Below are positions 54,189-61,832 of a stretch of DNA of 64,000 nucleotides, piece after piece. Source of the DNA: an uncultured Bacilli bacterium (lineage in GTDB: Bacteria; Bacillota_I; Bacilli_A; RF39; UBA660). The DNA is taken from contig CAKOLD010000003.1 of NCBI GenBank assembly GCA_934096015.1, positions 1-64,000 on the forward strand, given 5' to 3'. Position 1 is the stretch's first letter. Each line of letters begins with the position of its first letter. The notes beneath the pieces were generated by a model. That model saw only the letters and a program-made list of their open reading frames with translations. It ran no database searches and was not told where the DNA came from. Made by a program: the position numbers and the translations under genes.

Positions 54189-54204
54189 ATAATTGGTGGT
54201 TAAA

Positions 54205-54978
54205 TTGACCATATATATTGATTTAGTAATATTTATTAATTTTATGTTTGATTTTGATCTTTTACTAAGCTTAAATATGCTTCTAAAAAGAAGAACAAAA
54301 ATATGGAAAATAGTAATTGGATCCTTAATTGGAAGTTTAAGTCTTCTTACTTTATTTTTAAATCTAAATAGTTTAATGCTTTTTATTTTTAAATTTTTAA
54401 TAAGTGTAGTTATGATATTAGTAACATTTAAAAATAATTCTAGACAAGAATTTATTGATAACATGGTTTATTTATATCTTTTAAGTATAATTTTAGGAGG
54501 AACTTTATATTTGCTAAATGATCACTTTAGTTATAAAAGCTCTGGATTAATTTTTATAAATAAAGATTATAATATAAATTTAATCATAATATTAATTATT
54601 ACACCACTGTTACTTATAGGATATAATATACAATTAAAAAAATTTCAATTAAACTATTCTAAATATTATAAATTAGACATATTATTAAGTGGAAAAATTA
54701 TAAATTTAACCGCTTTTTTAGATACTGGTAATAAACTTATCGATCCTATAACAAAAAAACCAATAATTATAATAAATCAAAATGTATTATCAGATAATTA
54801 TCATTATTTTTTTGTACCTTATACTACAATAAATGGTTCAAGTATTTTAAAATGCATAAAACCAGATTATATTGTTATAGACAATAAAGTAATTAAAAAT
54901 GTTTTAGTAGGGATAAGTGAACAACCAATAAAAATACCAGGTGTTGATTGTATCTTAAACGAAAGGATATTTGTATGA
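54205..54978 (+). CDS. spoIIGA: SpoIIGA, pro-sigma-E processing protease
   Basis: 257 residues from TTG 54205, after TTGGTGG. Five membrane helices fill the first 150 residues; the C-terminal domain has the aspartic protease motif LTAFLDTGNKLIDP (catalytic D) and KPIIIINQNVL. It activates sigma-E in the mother cell after septation. The stop overlaps the sigE start (ATGA), as in B. subtilis. Confidence 0.92.
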   Translation: MTIYIDLVIFINFMFDFDLLLSLNMLLKRRTKIWKIVIGSLIGSLSLLTLFLNLNSLMLFIFKFLISVVMILVTFKNNSRQEFIDNMVYLYLLSIILGGTLYLLNDHFSYKSSGLIFINKDYNINLIIILIITPLLLIGYNIQLKKFQLNYSKYYKLDILLSGKIINLTAFLDTGNKLIDPITKKPIIIINQNVLSDNYHYFFVPYTTINGSSILKCIKPDYIVIDNKVIKNVLVGISEQPIKIPGVDCILNERIFV

Positions 54979-55661
54979 AATTTTTAAAAAAATTATTAAA
55001 ACTATTAAAAAAAGACAATGAATGTTTTTTTGTAGGAAGTACCGATATTCTACCGCCACCTCTTTCAAGCGAAGAGGAACTTCATTATTTAATGCTTGCC
55101 AAACAAGGTGATGAAAATGCTAAAAATAAATTGATAGAACATAATTTAAGACTAGTTGTATTTTTGGCAAAAAAATATGATAATACAAAAACCGATATTG
55201 AAGACTTAGTAAGCATTGGCTCAATAGGTTTAATAAAAGGCATAAATACTTACAAAATAGATAAGAACATTAAATTAGCAACATATGCAAGTAGATGTAT
55301 AAGTAATGAGATATTAATGTTTTTAAGAAAAAATAAAAAAAGAAAAACCGAAATAAGTTTTGAAGATGCTTTAAATTATGATGCTGAAGGTAATGAGTTG
55401 CATCTTGAAGACATATTAGGTACTGAAGAAGATGTAGTATATAAAGAATTTGAACAAGGACTCGATAAAGTTGCCTTAGAAAAAGAATTAAATCTTTTAA
55501 ATGACCGAGAAAAACAAATTATGACTCTAAGATATGGTTTAAATAACACAGATGAATTTACTCAAAAAGAAGTAGCAGAAATGTTAGGAATTAGTCAATC
55601 ATATATTTCTAGGATAGAAAAGAAAGTAATTAAAAAACTAAGAACAATCATGAAAACATAA
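54975..55661 (+). CDS. sigE: Mother-cell sigma factor SigE (pro-form)
   Basis: 228 residues from ATG 54975 (GAAAGGAT upstream). The short pro-sequence MKFLKKLLKLLKKDNECFFV precedes GSTDILPPPLSSEEE; in B. subtilis a 27-residue pro-region is removed by SpoIIGA. Region 2 (DLVSIGSIGLIKGINTYKID, LATYASRCISNEI) and region 4 (TQKEVAEMLGISQSYISRIE) are complete. The spoIIGA neighbour distinguishes it from SigK. Confidence 0.95.
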   Translation: MKFLKKLLKLLKKDNECFFVGSTDILPPPLSSEEELHYLMLAKQGDENAKNKLIEHNLRLVVFLAKKYDNTKTDIEDLVSIGSIGLIKGINTYKIDKNIKLATYASRCISNEILMFLRKNKKRKTEISFEDALNYDAEGNELHLEDILGTEEDVVYKEFEQGLDKVALEKELNLLNDREKQIMTLRYGLNNTDEFTQKEVAEMLGISQSYISRIEKKVIKKLRTIMKT

Positions 55662-55707
55662 TTTACTTTATTCTTTTTTTTTGCTATTATTTAAAATAGG
55701 TGAGACT

Positions 55708-56136
55708 ATGAAAAAGTTAAATATTTATGTTATTCACGGAGAAAAATTTAACTACAAAGAAGAATTTTATAAACCTTTACTTTTAAGCAAAATTGCTGAG
55801 CACAATCTTATTCTCCCACGCACAGAAAGATATAGAGAAGTTTACGCTAAAGATCTTATAAACAAAAGCGACTTCATCATAGTAAATTTAACAAATGCAA
55901 CTTTTAGTGTATATCTTGAAACAAAATGGGCGAAGAAAGCAGAAAAGGATATTCTATTTATAACAAAAAATAATTCAAAATGTTCTTTTCTTTTAAATAA
56001 ATATAAAAAACAGGCTCTTAAATATAATACAATAGAAGAAGAAAAAGAAATAATAGAGCAATATATAAAGCAGAACATAAATAATTTAAGCACTGAAGAA
56101 ACAGACGGTACAATAAATTTAGGAAGTATAAATTAA
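55708..56136 (+). CDS. Small Rossmann-like protein, possibly deoxyribosyltransferase-like
   Basis: 142 residues from ATG 55708 (TAGGTGAG upstream; the frame opens further 5' without a site). The pattern NIYVIHGEKFNYKEEFYKPL, then DLINKSDFIIVNLTNAT and ETKWAKKAEKDILFITK resembles nucleoside 2-deoxyribosyltransferase or TIR-like folds, with the acidic residue in ETKWA where such enzymes have a catalytic glutamate. The likeness is weak. It lies alone between sigE and sepF. The C-terminal tail is polar. Confidence 0.5.
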   Translation: MKKLNIYVIHGEKFNYKEEFYKPLLLSKIAEHNLILPRTERYREVYAKDLINKSDFIIVNLTNATFSVYLETKWAKKAEKDILFITKNNSKCSFLLNKYKKQALKYNTIEEEKEIIEQYIKQNINNLSTEETDGTINLGSIN

Positions 56137-56194
56137 CTATTTACTAAATTGAACTTCTTTGATAGAATATATTATATAGTATGGAGGAATACAA

Positions 56195-56614
56195 ATGGCA
56201 TTTGATGGATTAAAAAAAGCTTTATTTGCAGAAGACAATAGCAACGCTACTAACGAAGACGAATTTTATTCAATAAGTAAAAAAGAAATGAAAAATGAAG
56301 ATTTAAAAAGTGGTAATAAAATGATATTAGTAGAACCACGCGCTTATTCAGAAAGTCAACAAATAGCTGATTATCTAAAAAATCGTAATAGTGTTGTAGT
56401 TAACTTAAAAAGAGTTACATCAGATCAAGCAAAAAGAATAATAGATTTTTTAACAGGAACTATTTATGCTATTGGTGGAGATCTTCAAAAGTTAGGTAAC
56501 GGTATCTACTTATGTACACCTAATAATGTAAGTGTTCAAGGAAAAATGACAGAACAGGAAGAAAAGTCAAAAAATAATAGTAAATCCAAATTTGAAGAAG
56601 AAATAGAATTTTAA
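56195..56614 (+). CDS. sepF: Cell division protein SepF
   Basis: 139 residues. N-terminal amphipathic membrane-targeting helix (AFDGLKKALFAED), a variable linker, then the SepF core MILVEPRAYSESQQIADYLK and GTIYAIGGDLQKLGNGIYLC. It binds the FtsZ tail and links it to the membrane. TGGAGG lies eight bases before the ATG. It keeps the ylmF(sepF)-divIVA order of Bacillota. Confidence 0.94.
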   Translation: MAFDGLKKALFAEDNSNATNEDEFYSISKKEMKNEDLKSGNKMILVEPRAYSESQQIADYLKNRNSVVVNLKRVTSDQAKRIIDFLTGTIYAIGGDLQKLGNGIYLCTPNNVSVQGKMTEQEEKSKNNSKSKFEEEIEF

Positions 56615-56628
56615 TTTTATTTCTTTTT
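56598..56628 (+). terminator. Weak terminator-like hairpin after sepF
   Basis: AAGAAATA / TATTTCTT with a 12-base loop and short T run; it lies just before the divIVA ribosome-binding site, so readthrough is probable. Confidence 0.4.
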
Positions 56629-56639
56629 GAGGTGATCAT

Positions 56640-57068
56640 ATGGAAAAATTTAACACCAGTATAACCGGATACAAAAAAAGTGAAGTTAATAAATTTGTAA
56701 ATGATGTTATAAGAGAAGTCGATGACATGATTAATAAAATGAAAGCCAAAGACTTAGAAATAGAAAAATTAAAAGCAGAATTAGAACATTATAAAAATAT
56801 GGAATCGACGTTTAATAGAGCTATTTTAATGGCCGAAGAAGCGTCAAGCCAAATAAAAAAAATGGCTAGAGAAGAAAGTGAAAGTTTAATTAACGACGCA
56901 AAACGTAACGCAAACAGAATAATTAATGATGCGCTTCGAGCACGTGAAAAAGCCGAAGACGATACAGAAAGACTTAGAAGAAATATTATTACCTTTAAAA
57001 GAAGATTAAAAAGCATAGTAGAAAATCAACTTGAAGTTATTGAAGATATAGAACATATTAATTTATAA
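56640..57068 (+). CDS. divIVA: DivIVA-family cell division protein
   Basis: 142 residues. The N-terminal membrane-curvature motif FNTSITGYKKSEVNKFV and a long coiled coil (about 25-140, with heptads of L, I and E/K) define DivIVA. It localises to poles and septa. TTGAGGTGAT precedes the ATG. In spore formers it also helps anchor the chromosome at the pole. Confidence 0.92.
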   Translation: MEKFNTSITGYKKSEVNKFVNDVIREVDDMINKMKAKDLEIEKLKAELEHYKNMESTFNRAILMAEEASSQIKKMAREESESLINDAKRNANRIINDALRAREKAEDDTERLRRNIITFKRRLKSIVENQLEVIEDIEHINL

Positions 57069-57080
57069 TATGTTTTTTTT
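57052..57080 (+). terminator. Intrinsic terminator after divIVA
   Basis: AACATATTA, loop ATTTA, TAATATGTT, then a T run; isolates the bacteriocin cassette from the division genes. Confidence 0.8.
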
Positions 57081-57128
57081 AAAGGAAAAATTAATTTACT
57101 CACTACATTAATAAATGGAGGGAGTAAT

Positions 57129-59120
57129 ATGAAGAAAAAATTAATTGTAAAACAAGCTGATGAAAATGATTGCGGAGCCTGCTGCTTACTATCTATAATC
57201 AAGTATTACGGTGGTAACAGTTCCTTAGAATTATTAAAAGTAGAAACCAACACTAGTAACCTAGGAACTAATGCTTACGAAATAATAAAATGTGCGGAAA
57301 AATATGGTTTAGAAGGAACAGGAATTAAAAATCATGACATAAATAAAATAAAAACACCATTTATAGCACACTTAAAAATAAAAGAAAACTTTCATTTTAT
57401 TGTAGTTTATAAGATAGAAAAAGAACATTTAATTATCATGGATCCATCTAAAGGAAAAGAAAAAATCAAAGAATCAATTTTTTTAAAACAATTCACAGGT
57501 AATTTAATAATTTTAAGACCAGCTACCACAGTGTTGTATTTAGAAAAAAACAGCACTTTAATTCATATTTTAAAAAATTTTTTTAAATATAATAAAAAAA
57601 CTTTTAAAAGTTATTATTTTATATCTTTAATATTACTTTTAATAGATATTATATTTTCTCTAATTATTAAAATTTTAATTGATAGTCAAAACATCTTGCT
57701 CTACACAAATATTTTTTTTCTGCTTTTAGTTGTCAAATTATTTTTAACTTATAAAAAAAATACAAAAGAATCTTTCTTAGAAAACCTCTTAAAGTTACAT
57801 TTAAATTATCAATTTTTTAATCATATAATCTCTCTTCCATTAAAATATATTCAATTAAAAACCTCAGGAGAAATATTTACAAAATTCAAAGAAGTAAATA
57901 AAATAGCAGAAGCATCCTCTAATTTTCTATTTAAAACAATATTTGAATTGTTATCCGCTTTGATCATTTTAGTAGTTGTTACGTTATACAAATTTAAATT
58001 AGCAATAATTATCTATCTTTTTTTAATATTTTATTCATTTGTATCACTTATTCAAACTAAAAGACTAATTTATAAAATAAATAAATCTATAAACCTAGAA
58101 AGCGAATGTAATACTATACTAGATGAATATATTAATAATATTTTAAACATCAATATGTTAAACAGTAATAATTATTTTATAAAAAATTTTAATAAAGTAT
58201 TATTACTAAAAAATAAAAATAAAAGTCAATTTGATAAAATGATTATTATCTTTAGTATTTTAAAGGAAACAATATATCTATCATTTTATATCATTACTAT
58301 ATTATATTCATTCTATTTAAATTATTCAGTAGTTGATTTAATTACATTCCTTAATTTAGAAATAATTATTTTTGATAATATACAAAGTATTTTTAATGAT
58401 ATCCCAATATATTTATATGAAAAACAAGTATTTTTAAAGATAAGTGATTTTTTTGGCCTTCCTTCTACAATAAAATTAGAAAATAAATATATATACGATG
58501 AAATTAAATTTAATAACGTGACATTTAAATACAATGAATGCAATAAATATATTTACAATTTTAAAATCAACAAAAATGAACACGTGATGATTAAAGGCAA
58601 AAATGGTACAGGTAAAAGCACAATGTGCAAATTGTTATTAAGAATTTATGAAAATTATGAAGGAACTATTGAAATTGGAAATACCAATATAATGGATATA
58701 AATAAACAGATTTTAAAAAATTCTATTTCTATTGCCAACCAAAATTCTAATATTTTTCATGATACTATAAAAAACAATATAATGTTGAATAAACAATATA
58801 GTGAAAAATTATTTAATAAGATAGCATTCATTTGTGATTTGGAATCTCTTGTTAGTAAGAAAAATAATAGATATGAGACAATAATATACGAAAAATCTTT
58901 TAACCTCTCTGGCGGAGAAATGCAAAAAATTATACTCGCTAGAACACTTATAAAACCGGCAAAAATTATAATACTAGACGAAACTTTAAGTGAATTAAGT
59001 ATTGAATCAGAAATAGAAATTATTAAAAAATTAAATTTATATTTAAAAGATAAAACAATCATATATATAACTCATAGAAATTTTGATAAATATTTTAAGA
59101 GAGTAATAACATTGAATTAG
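57129..59120 (+). CDS. Peptidase-containing ABC exporter of bacteriocins (C39 type)
   Basis: 663 residues. The N-terminal C39 protease has Q9, C15 (in DENDCGACC), H89 (in ENFHFIVVY) and D105 (in MDPSKG), the full catalytic set for cutting after double-glycine leaders. About six membrane helices follow (roughly 155-430), then an ATPase with Walker A GKNGTGKST, signature LSGGEMQK and Walker B IIILDETLSE. GGAGGGAG precedes the ATG. Fourteen bases after its stop begin two small frames with GG leaders, its likely substrates. No accessory HlyD-type protein is present. Confidence 0.93.
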   Translation: MKKKLIVKQADENDCGACCLLSIIKYYGGNSSLELLKVETNTSNLGTNAYEIIKCAEKYGLEGTGIKNHDINKIKTPFIAHLKIKENFHFIVVYKIEKEHLIIMDPSKGKEKIKESIFLKQFTGNLIILRPATTVLYLEKNSTLIHILKNFFKYNKKTFKSYYFISLILLLIDIIFSLIIKILIDSQNILLYTNIFFLLLVVKLFLTYKKNTKESFLENLLKLHLNYQFFNHIISLPLKYIQLKTSGEIFTKFKEVNKIAEASSNFLFKTIFELLSALIILVVVTLYKFKLAIIIYLFLIFYSFVSLIQTKRLIYKINKSINLESECNTILDEYINNILNINMLNSNNYFIKNFNKVLLLKNKNKSQFDKMIIIFSILKETIYLSFYIITILYSFYLNYSVVDLITFLNLEIIIFDNIQSIFNDIPIYLYEKQVFLKISDFFGLPSTIKLENKYIYDEIKFNNVTFKYNECNKYIYNFKINKNEHVMIKGKNGTGKSTMCKLLLRIYENYEGTIEIGNTNIMDINKQILKNSISIANQNSNIFHDTIKNNIMLNKQYSEKLFNKIAFICDLESLVSKKNNRYETIIYEKSFNLSGGEMQKIILARTLIKPAKIIILDETLSELSIESEIEIIKKLNLYLKDKTIIYITHRNFDKYFKRVITLN

Positions 59121-59133
59121 AAAGGATGATAAA

Positions 59134-59271
59134 GTGGTTTTAAAAAAAGCTGAATTAGAAAACATCTATGGTGGTAAAAATAAATGGAGTATAGGAATTG
59201 TTATAGGAATACTAGGAACATTCTTTGCTGGTGTTATAGATGGATATTTTAGGCCTCTTAGGTGCAATTAA
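59134..59271 (+). CDS. Bacteriocin precursor with double-glycine leader (peptide 1)
   Basis: 45 residues from GTG 59134, seven bases after AAAGGA. Leader MVLKKAELENIYGG (14 residues) carries the L..EL..I.GG pattern cut by C39 proteases. The mature part of 31 residues starts KNKWSIGIVIGILG, is hydrophobic in the middle, contains GIVIG and GVIDG (GxxxG) and ends PLRCN with a single cysteine. The stop overlaps the start of peptide 2 (TAATG). It lies between the C39 exporter and peptide 2. No known bacteriocin is recognised. Confidence 0.8.
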   Translation: MVLKKAELENIYGGKNKWSIGIVIGILGTFFAGVIDGYFRPLRCN

Positions 59272-59417
59272 TGAATAAAAAAGAATTGGAATTAATTGTA
59301 GGAGGCATCTCTGGTAATTACTTAAATTATTTATCAAAGATGATTAATACCATCTTTAATATTGGTAGAAGTATAGGTAGTGCGATTAACTATTTAAGAA
59401 AAGGGAAAACATGCTAA
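59271..59417 (+). CDS. Bacteriocin precursor with double-glycine leader (peptide 2)
   Basis: 48 residues from ATG 59271, overlapping the stop of peptide 1. Leader MNKKELELIVGG (12 residues) fits the double-glycine pattern. The mature part of 36 residues is amphipathic and basic, contains GRSIG (GxxxG) and ends KGKTC with a single cysteine. Two unlike peptides, both with GG leaders and GxxxG motifs, encoded together, is the plan of class IIb two-peptide bacteriocins. A terminator overlaps its 3' end. No immunity gene follows. Confidence 0.8.
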   Translation: MNKKELELIVGGISGNYLNYLSKMINTIFNIGRSIGSAINYLRKGKTC

Positions 59418-59429
59418 TCCCTTTCTTTT
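59400..59429 (+). terminator. Intrinsic terminator ending the bacteriocin cassette
   Basis: AAAGGGA / TCCCTTT with an 11-base loop, then CTTTT; overlaps the end of peptide 2. Confidence 0.65.
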
Positions 59430-59441
59430 AATATAAAAAAT

Positions 59442-59450
59442 TGTTATAAT
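59442..59450 (+). promoter_or_regulatory. Extended -10 promoter of cca
   Basis: TGTTATAAT (59442-59450) without a good -35. Confidence 0.5.
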
Positions 59451-59468
59451 GTAAAAAGGTGAATATAT

Positions 59469-60530
59469 TTGAATAAAGAAATAGAAAAAATTCTAAAAAA
59501 GATAGAAAAACATGGATTTAAAGCCTATATAGTAGGAGGATATGTTAGAAATTATTTAATGGGAATTAAAACTTTTGATGTAGACATCGCAACTAGTGCC
59601 AAACCCAAAGATCTAATTAATATATTTCCTAATGCCAAATATAATCAAAATTATGGAACAATTAAAATAATAACCAATGATTATAAATACGATATAACAA
59701 CTTTTAGAAAAGAAAATTATTTTAACAATCAAATAAAAATAGATTATGTCGATAACTTTGAAGAAGATTTTTCAAGAAGAGACTTTACAATAAATTCCAT
59801 TTATATGGATAGATCAGGAAGTATCTATGATCCAACAAATGGATTAAAAGATCTCCAAAATAAAAATATTATTGTTATTGGACAAACTTCAAAAAGATTT
59901 CAAGAAGATCCTCTAAGAATCCTAAGAGGCTTAAGATTTAAAATAGAATTAGATTTTAAGTTAGACAAAGGTATAATTGATTACATAAAAACAAATGGAC
60001 AAGAACTATCTAAAATAAGCTATTTTAGAAAAAAAGAAGAATTAAATAAAATTTTTTCCTTAAAAAATAAACTAAGTGGATTAAACCTTTTAAAAGAATA
60101 TAACCTTTTAAAACCATTAGATATTAATTTTAATAAAGTAGTTTATACTACAGATCCATTAGGAATGTGGTCTCAAATAGAATACAGCGATAAGTATCCT
60201 TTTACAAAAGAAGAAAAATATATAATAAAGAAAATTAAAAACATTAAAAAGCTAGATGACTATACTATATATCAAAATGGTTTATACATATCATTAATTT
60301 GTGCAGAAATTCTTGAAATCGAAAAAAAGAAAATTATTGATACTTACAAAAATTTACCGATAAAAAATAAAAAAGATATAAAAATCAATTATAAAAAATT
60401 GGTGAATTTAGGATATGCTCCAAATAAAATAAATGATATAATAAATTTTATAGAAAAAGGCATAATATTTGGAAAATGCAAAAATAATTATAAAAGCATA
60501 AAAGAATATTTACAACACAATTGGAAGTGA
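59469..60530 (+). CDS. cca: CCA tRNA nucleotidyltransferase / poly(A) polymerase family
   Basis: 353 residues from TTG 59469, six bases after AAGGTGA. The nucleotidyltransferase head GYVRNYLMGIKTFDVDIAT (metal-binding D-x-D), the RRDFTINSIYMD motif and the QEDPLRILRGLRFKIELDF motif are present. It adds or repairs the CCA end of tRNA. The C-terminal part is shorter than in B. subtilis Cca. Since the tRNA here already encodes CCA, a repair role is plausible. Confidence 0.92.
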   Translation: MNKEIEKILKKIEKHGFKAYIVGGYVRNYLMGIKTFDVDIATSAKPKDLINIFPNAKYNQNYGTIKIITNDYKYDITTFRKENYFNNQIKIDYVDNFEEDFSRRDFTINSIYMDRSGSIYDPTNGLKDLQNKNIIVIGQTSKRFQEDPLRILRGLRFKIELDFKLDKGIIDYIKTNGQELSKISYFRKKEELNKIFSLKNKLSGLNLLKEYNLLKPLDINFNKVVYTTDPLGMWSQIEYSDKYPFTKEEKYIIKKIKNIKKLDDYTIYQNGLYISLICAEILEIEKKKIIDTYKNLPIKNKKDIKINYKKLVNLGYAPNKINDIINFIEKGIIFGKCKNNYKSIKEYLQHNWK

Positions 60531-60534
60531 TTTA

Positions 60535-61176
60535 ATGCAGCAAAAATTTATAAGTAACATCTTAAAAAAGAAAGACTATATTATAAAGCCTTTTATTTTT
60601 GAATTAGTAAAAAGCCAAAATTTAGATTTAAATGATACTCTACTATTAATATTTTTAACAAATCAAGAAAAACCAATATTAGATATTAGTCTAATAAAAG
60701 AAACAATTTTTTTATCGGAAATAGAAATTATGACATCGTTTAGTAATCTCTCAAGTAAAAATTTAATTAAAACAGATGTAGTAAAAAAAGATGATAAGAT
60801 AGAAGAATATATTAATATTGATAATATTTACAATTTAGCATTTATGGATATAGAAAAAGAAGTGAAAAATACTGAAAAACAAGATATTTTTAGTATTTTT
60901 GAACAAGAATTTGGAAGAACACTTTCACCAATGGAATGTGAACTTATAAATGCTTGGATTAATAGTGGAATAAATGAAGAATTAGTTATAGGTGCTTTAA
61001 AAGAAGCTATATACAATGGGGTAAATAATTTAAGATATATAGATAAAATTATTTATGAATGGGGTAAAAAAGGATTTAAAACAATGGATGACGTAAATAA
61101 ACATTTAAAAAATAAAGAAAAAAAAGATTACACAGACGATGGCTTTGACTACAATTGGTTAGATGGAAATGAATAA
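60535..61176 (+). CDS. dnaD: DnaD-family replication initiation protein
   Basis: 213 residues. N-terminal winged-helix region, then the DnaD/DnaB_2 domain: FEQEFGRTLSPMECELINAW and ALKEAIYNGVNNLRYIDKII, ending with the YIDKIIYEWGKKGF motif. DnaD helps load the helicase at origins. It overlaps nth by 14 bases, reproducing the dnaD-nth order of Bacillota. Confidence 0.92.
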   Translation: MQQKFISNILKKKDYIIKPFIFELVKSQNLDLNDTLLLIFLTNQEKPILDISLIKETIFLSEIEIMTSFSNLSSKNLIKTDVVKKDDKIEEYINIDNIYNLAFMDIEKEVKNTEKQDIFSIFEQEFGRTLSPMECELINAWINSGINEELVIGALKEAIYNGVNNLRYIDKIIYEWGKKGFKTMDDVNKHLKNKEKKDYTDDGFDYNWLDGNE

Positions 61177-61795
61177 TATATTAGAATATTTAGATAAAAT
61201 TATCCCAAATCCTGTTTGTGAATTAAATTACAACAAAGATTATGAACTATTAATTGCTACAGTTCTATCAGCACAATGTACAGATGCTAGAGTTAATAAA
61301 GTTACAAAAATCCTATTTGAAAAATATCCTACACTTGTAAAACTTAACGAAGCAAAAATAGATGATATTAAAACAATTATAAGAAGTTGTGGAAACTTTA
61401 ATAAAAAGAGTATTTATATAAAAGAAATAACGAGCAAATTACTTTTAGAAAAAGAAGGAAAAGTTCCGAACGATTATAATTATTTAATTAAATTACCAGG
61501 AGTTGGTAGAAAAACTATAAATGTTGTATTATCAGAATTATATAATAAACCAACAATTGCTGTAGATACTCATGTAGAAAGAGTAAGCAAAAGACTTAAC
61601 ATCACTTCACCAAATGCTACAGTGTTAAAAATAGAAGAGAAACTAATGAAAAAAATCCCAGAAAATAAATGGAATAGAGTAAATCATCAATTAGTTTTAT
61701 TTGGTAGATATTTTTGTAAAAGTATTAACCCCAACTGTCAAGATTGTGAACTGAAAAAACAATGTAAGTATTATAAAAAAAATAAAATTAAATAA
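61163..61795 (+). CDS. nth: Endonuclease III
   Basis: 210 residues. Helix-hairpin-helix KLPGVGRKTINVVLSE with the catalytic lysine, the aspartate in AVDTHVERVSKRL, and the iron-sulphur cluster cysteines in C-x6-C-x2-C-x5-C near the C-terminus (CKSINPNCQDCELKKQC). It removes oxidised pyrimidines from DNA. The ATG at 61163 or 61169 lies inside dnaD. Confidence 0.95.
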   Translation: MEMNNILEYLDKIIPNPVCELNYNKDYELLIATVLSAQCTDARVNKVTKILFEKYPTLVKLNEAKIDDIKTIIRSCGNFNKKSIYIKEITSKLLLEKEGKVPNDYNYLIKLPGVGRKTINVVLSELYNKPTIAVDTHVERVSKRLNITSPNATVLKIEEKLMKKIPENKWNRVNHQLVLFGRYFCKSINPNCQDCELKKQCKYYKKNKIK

Positions 61796-61801
61796 ACTAT
61801 A

Positions 61802-61810
61802 TGATATAAT
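61802..61810 (+). promoter_or_regulatory. Extended -10 promoter of the carboxypeptidase gene
   Basis: TGATATAAT with no clear -35; about 23 bases before the ATG at 61833. Confidence 0.45.
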
Positions 61811-61832
61811 GATAACTAGTGAGTTGATAACA

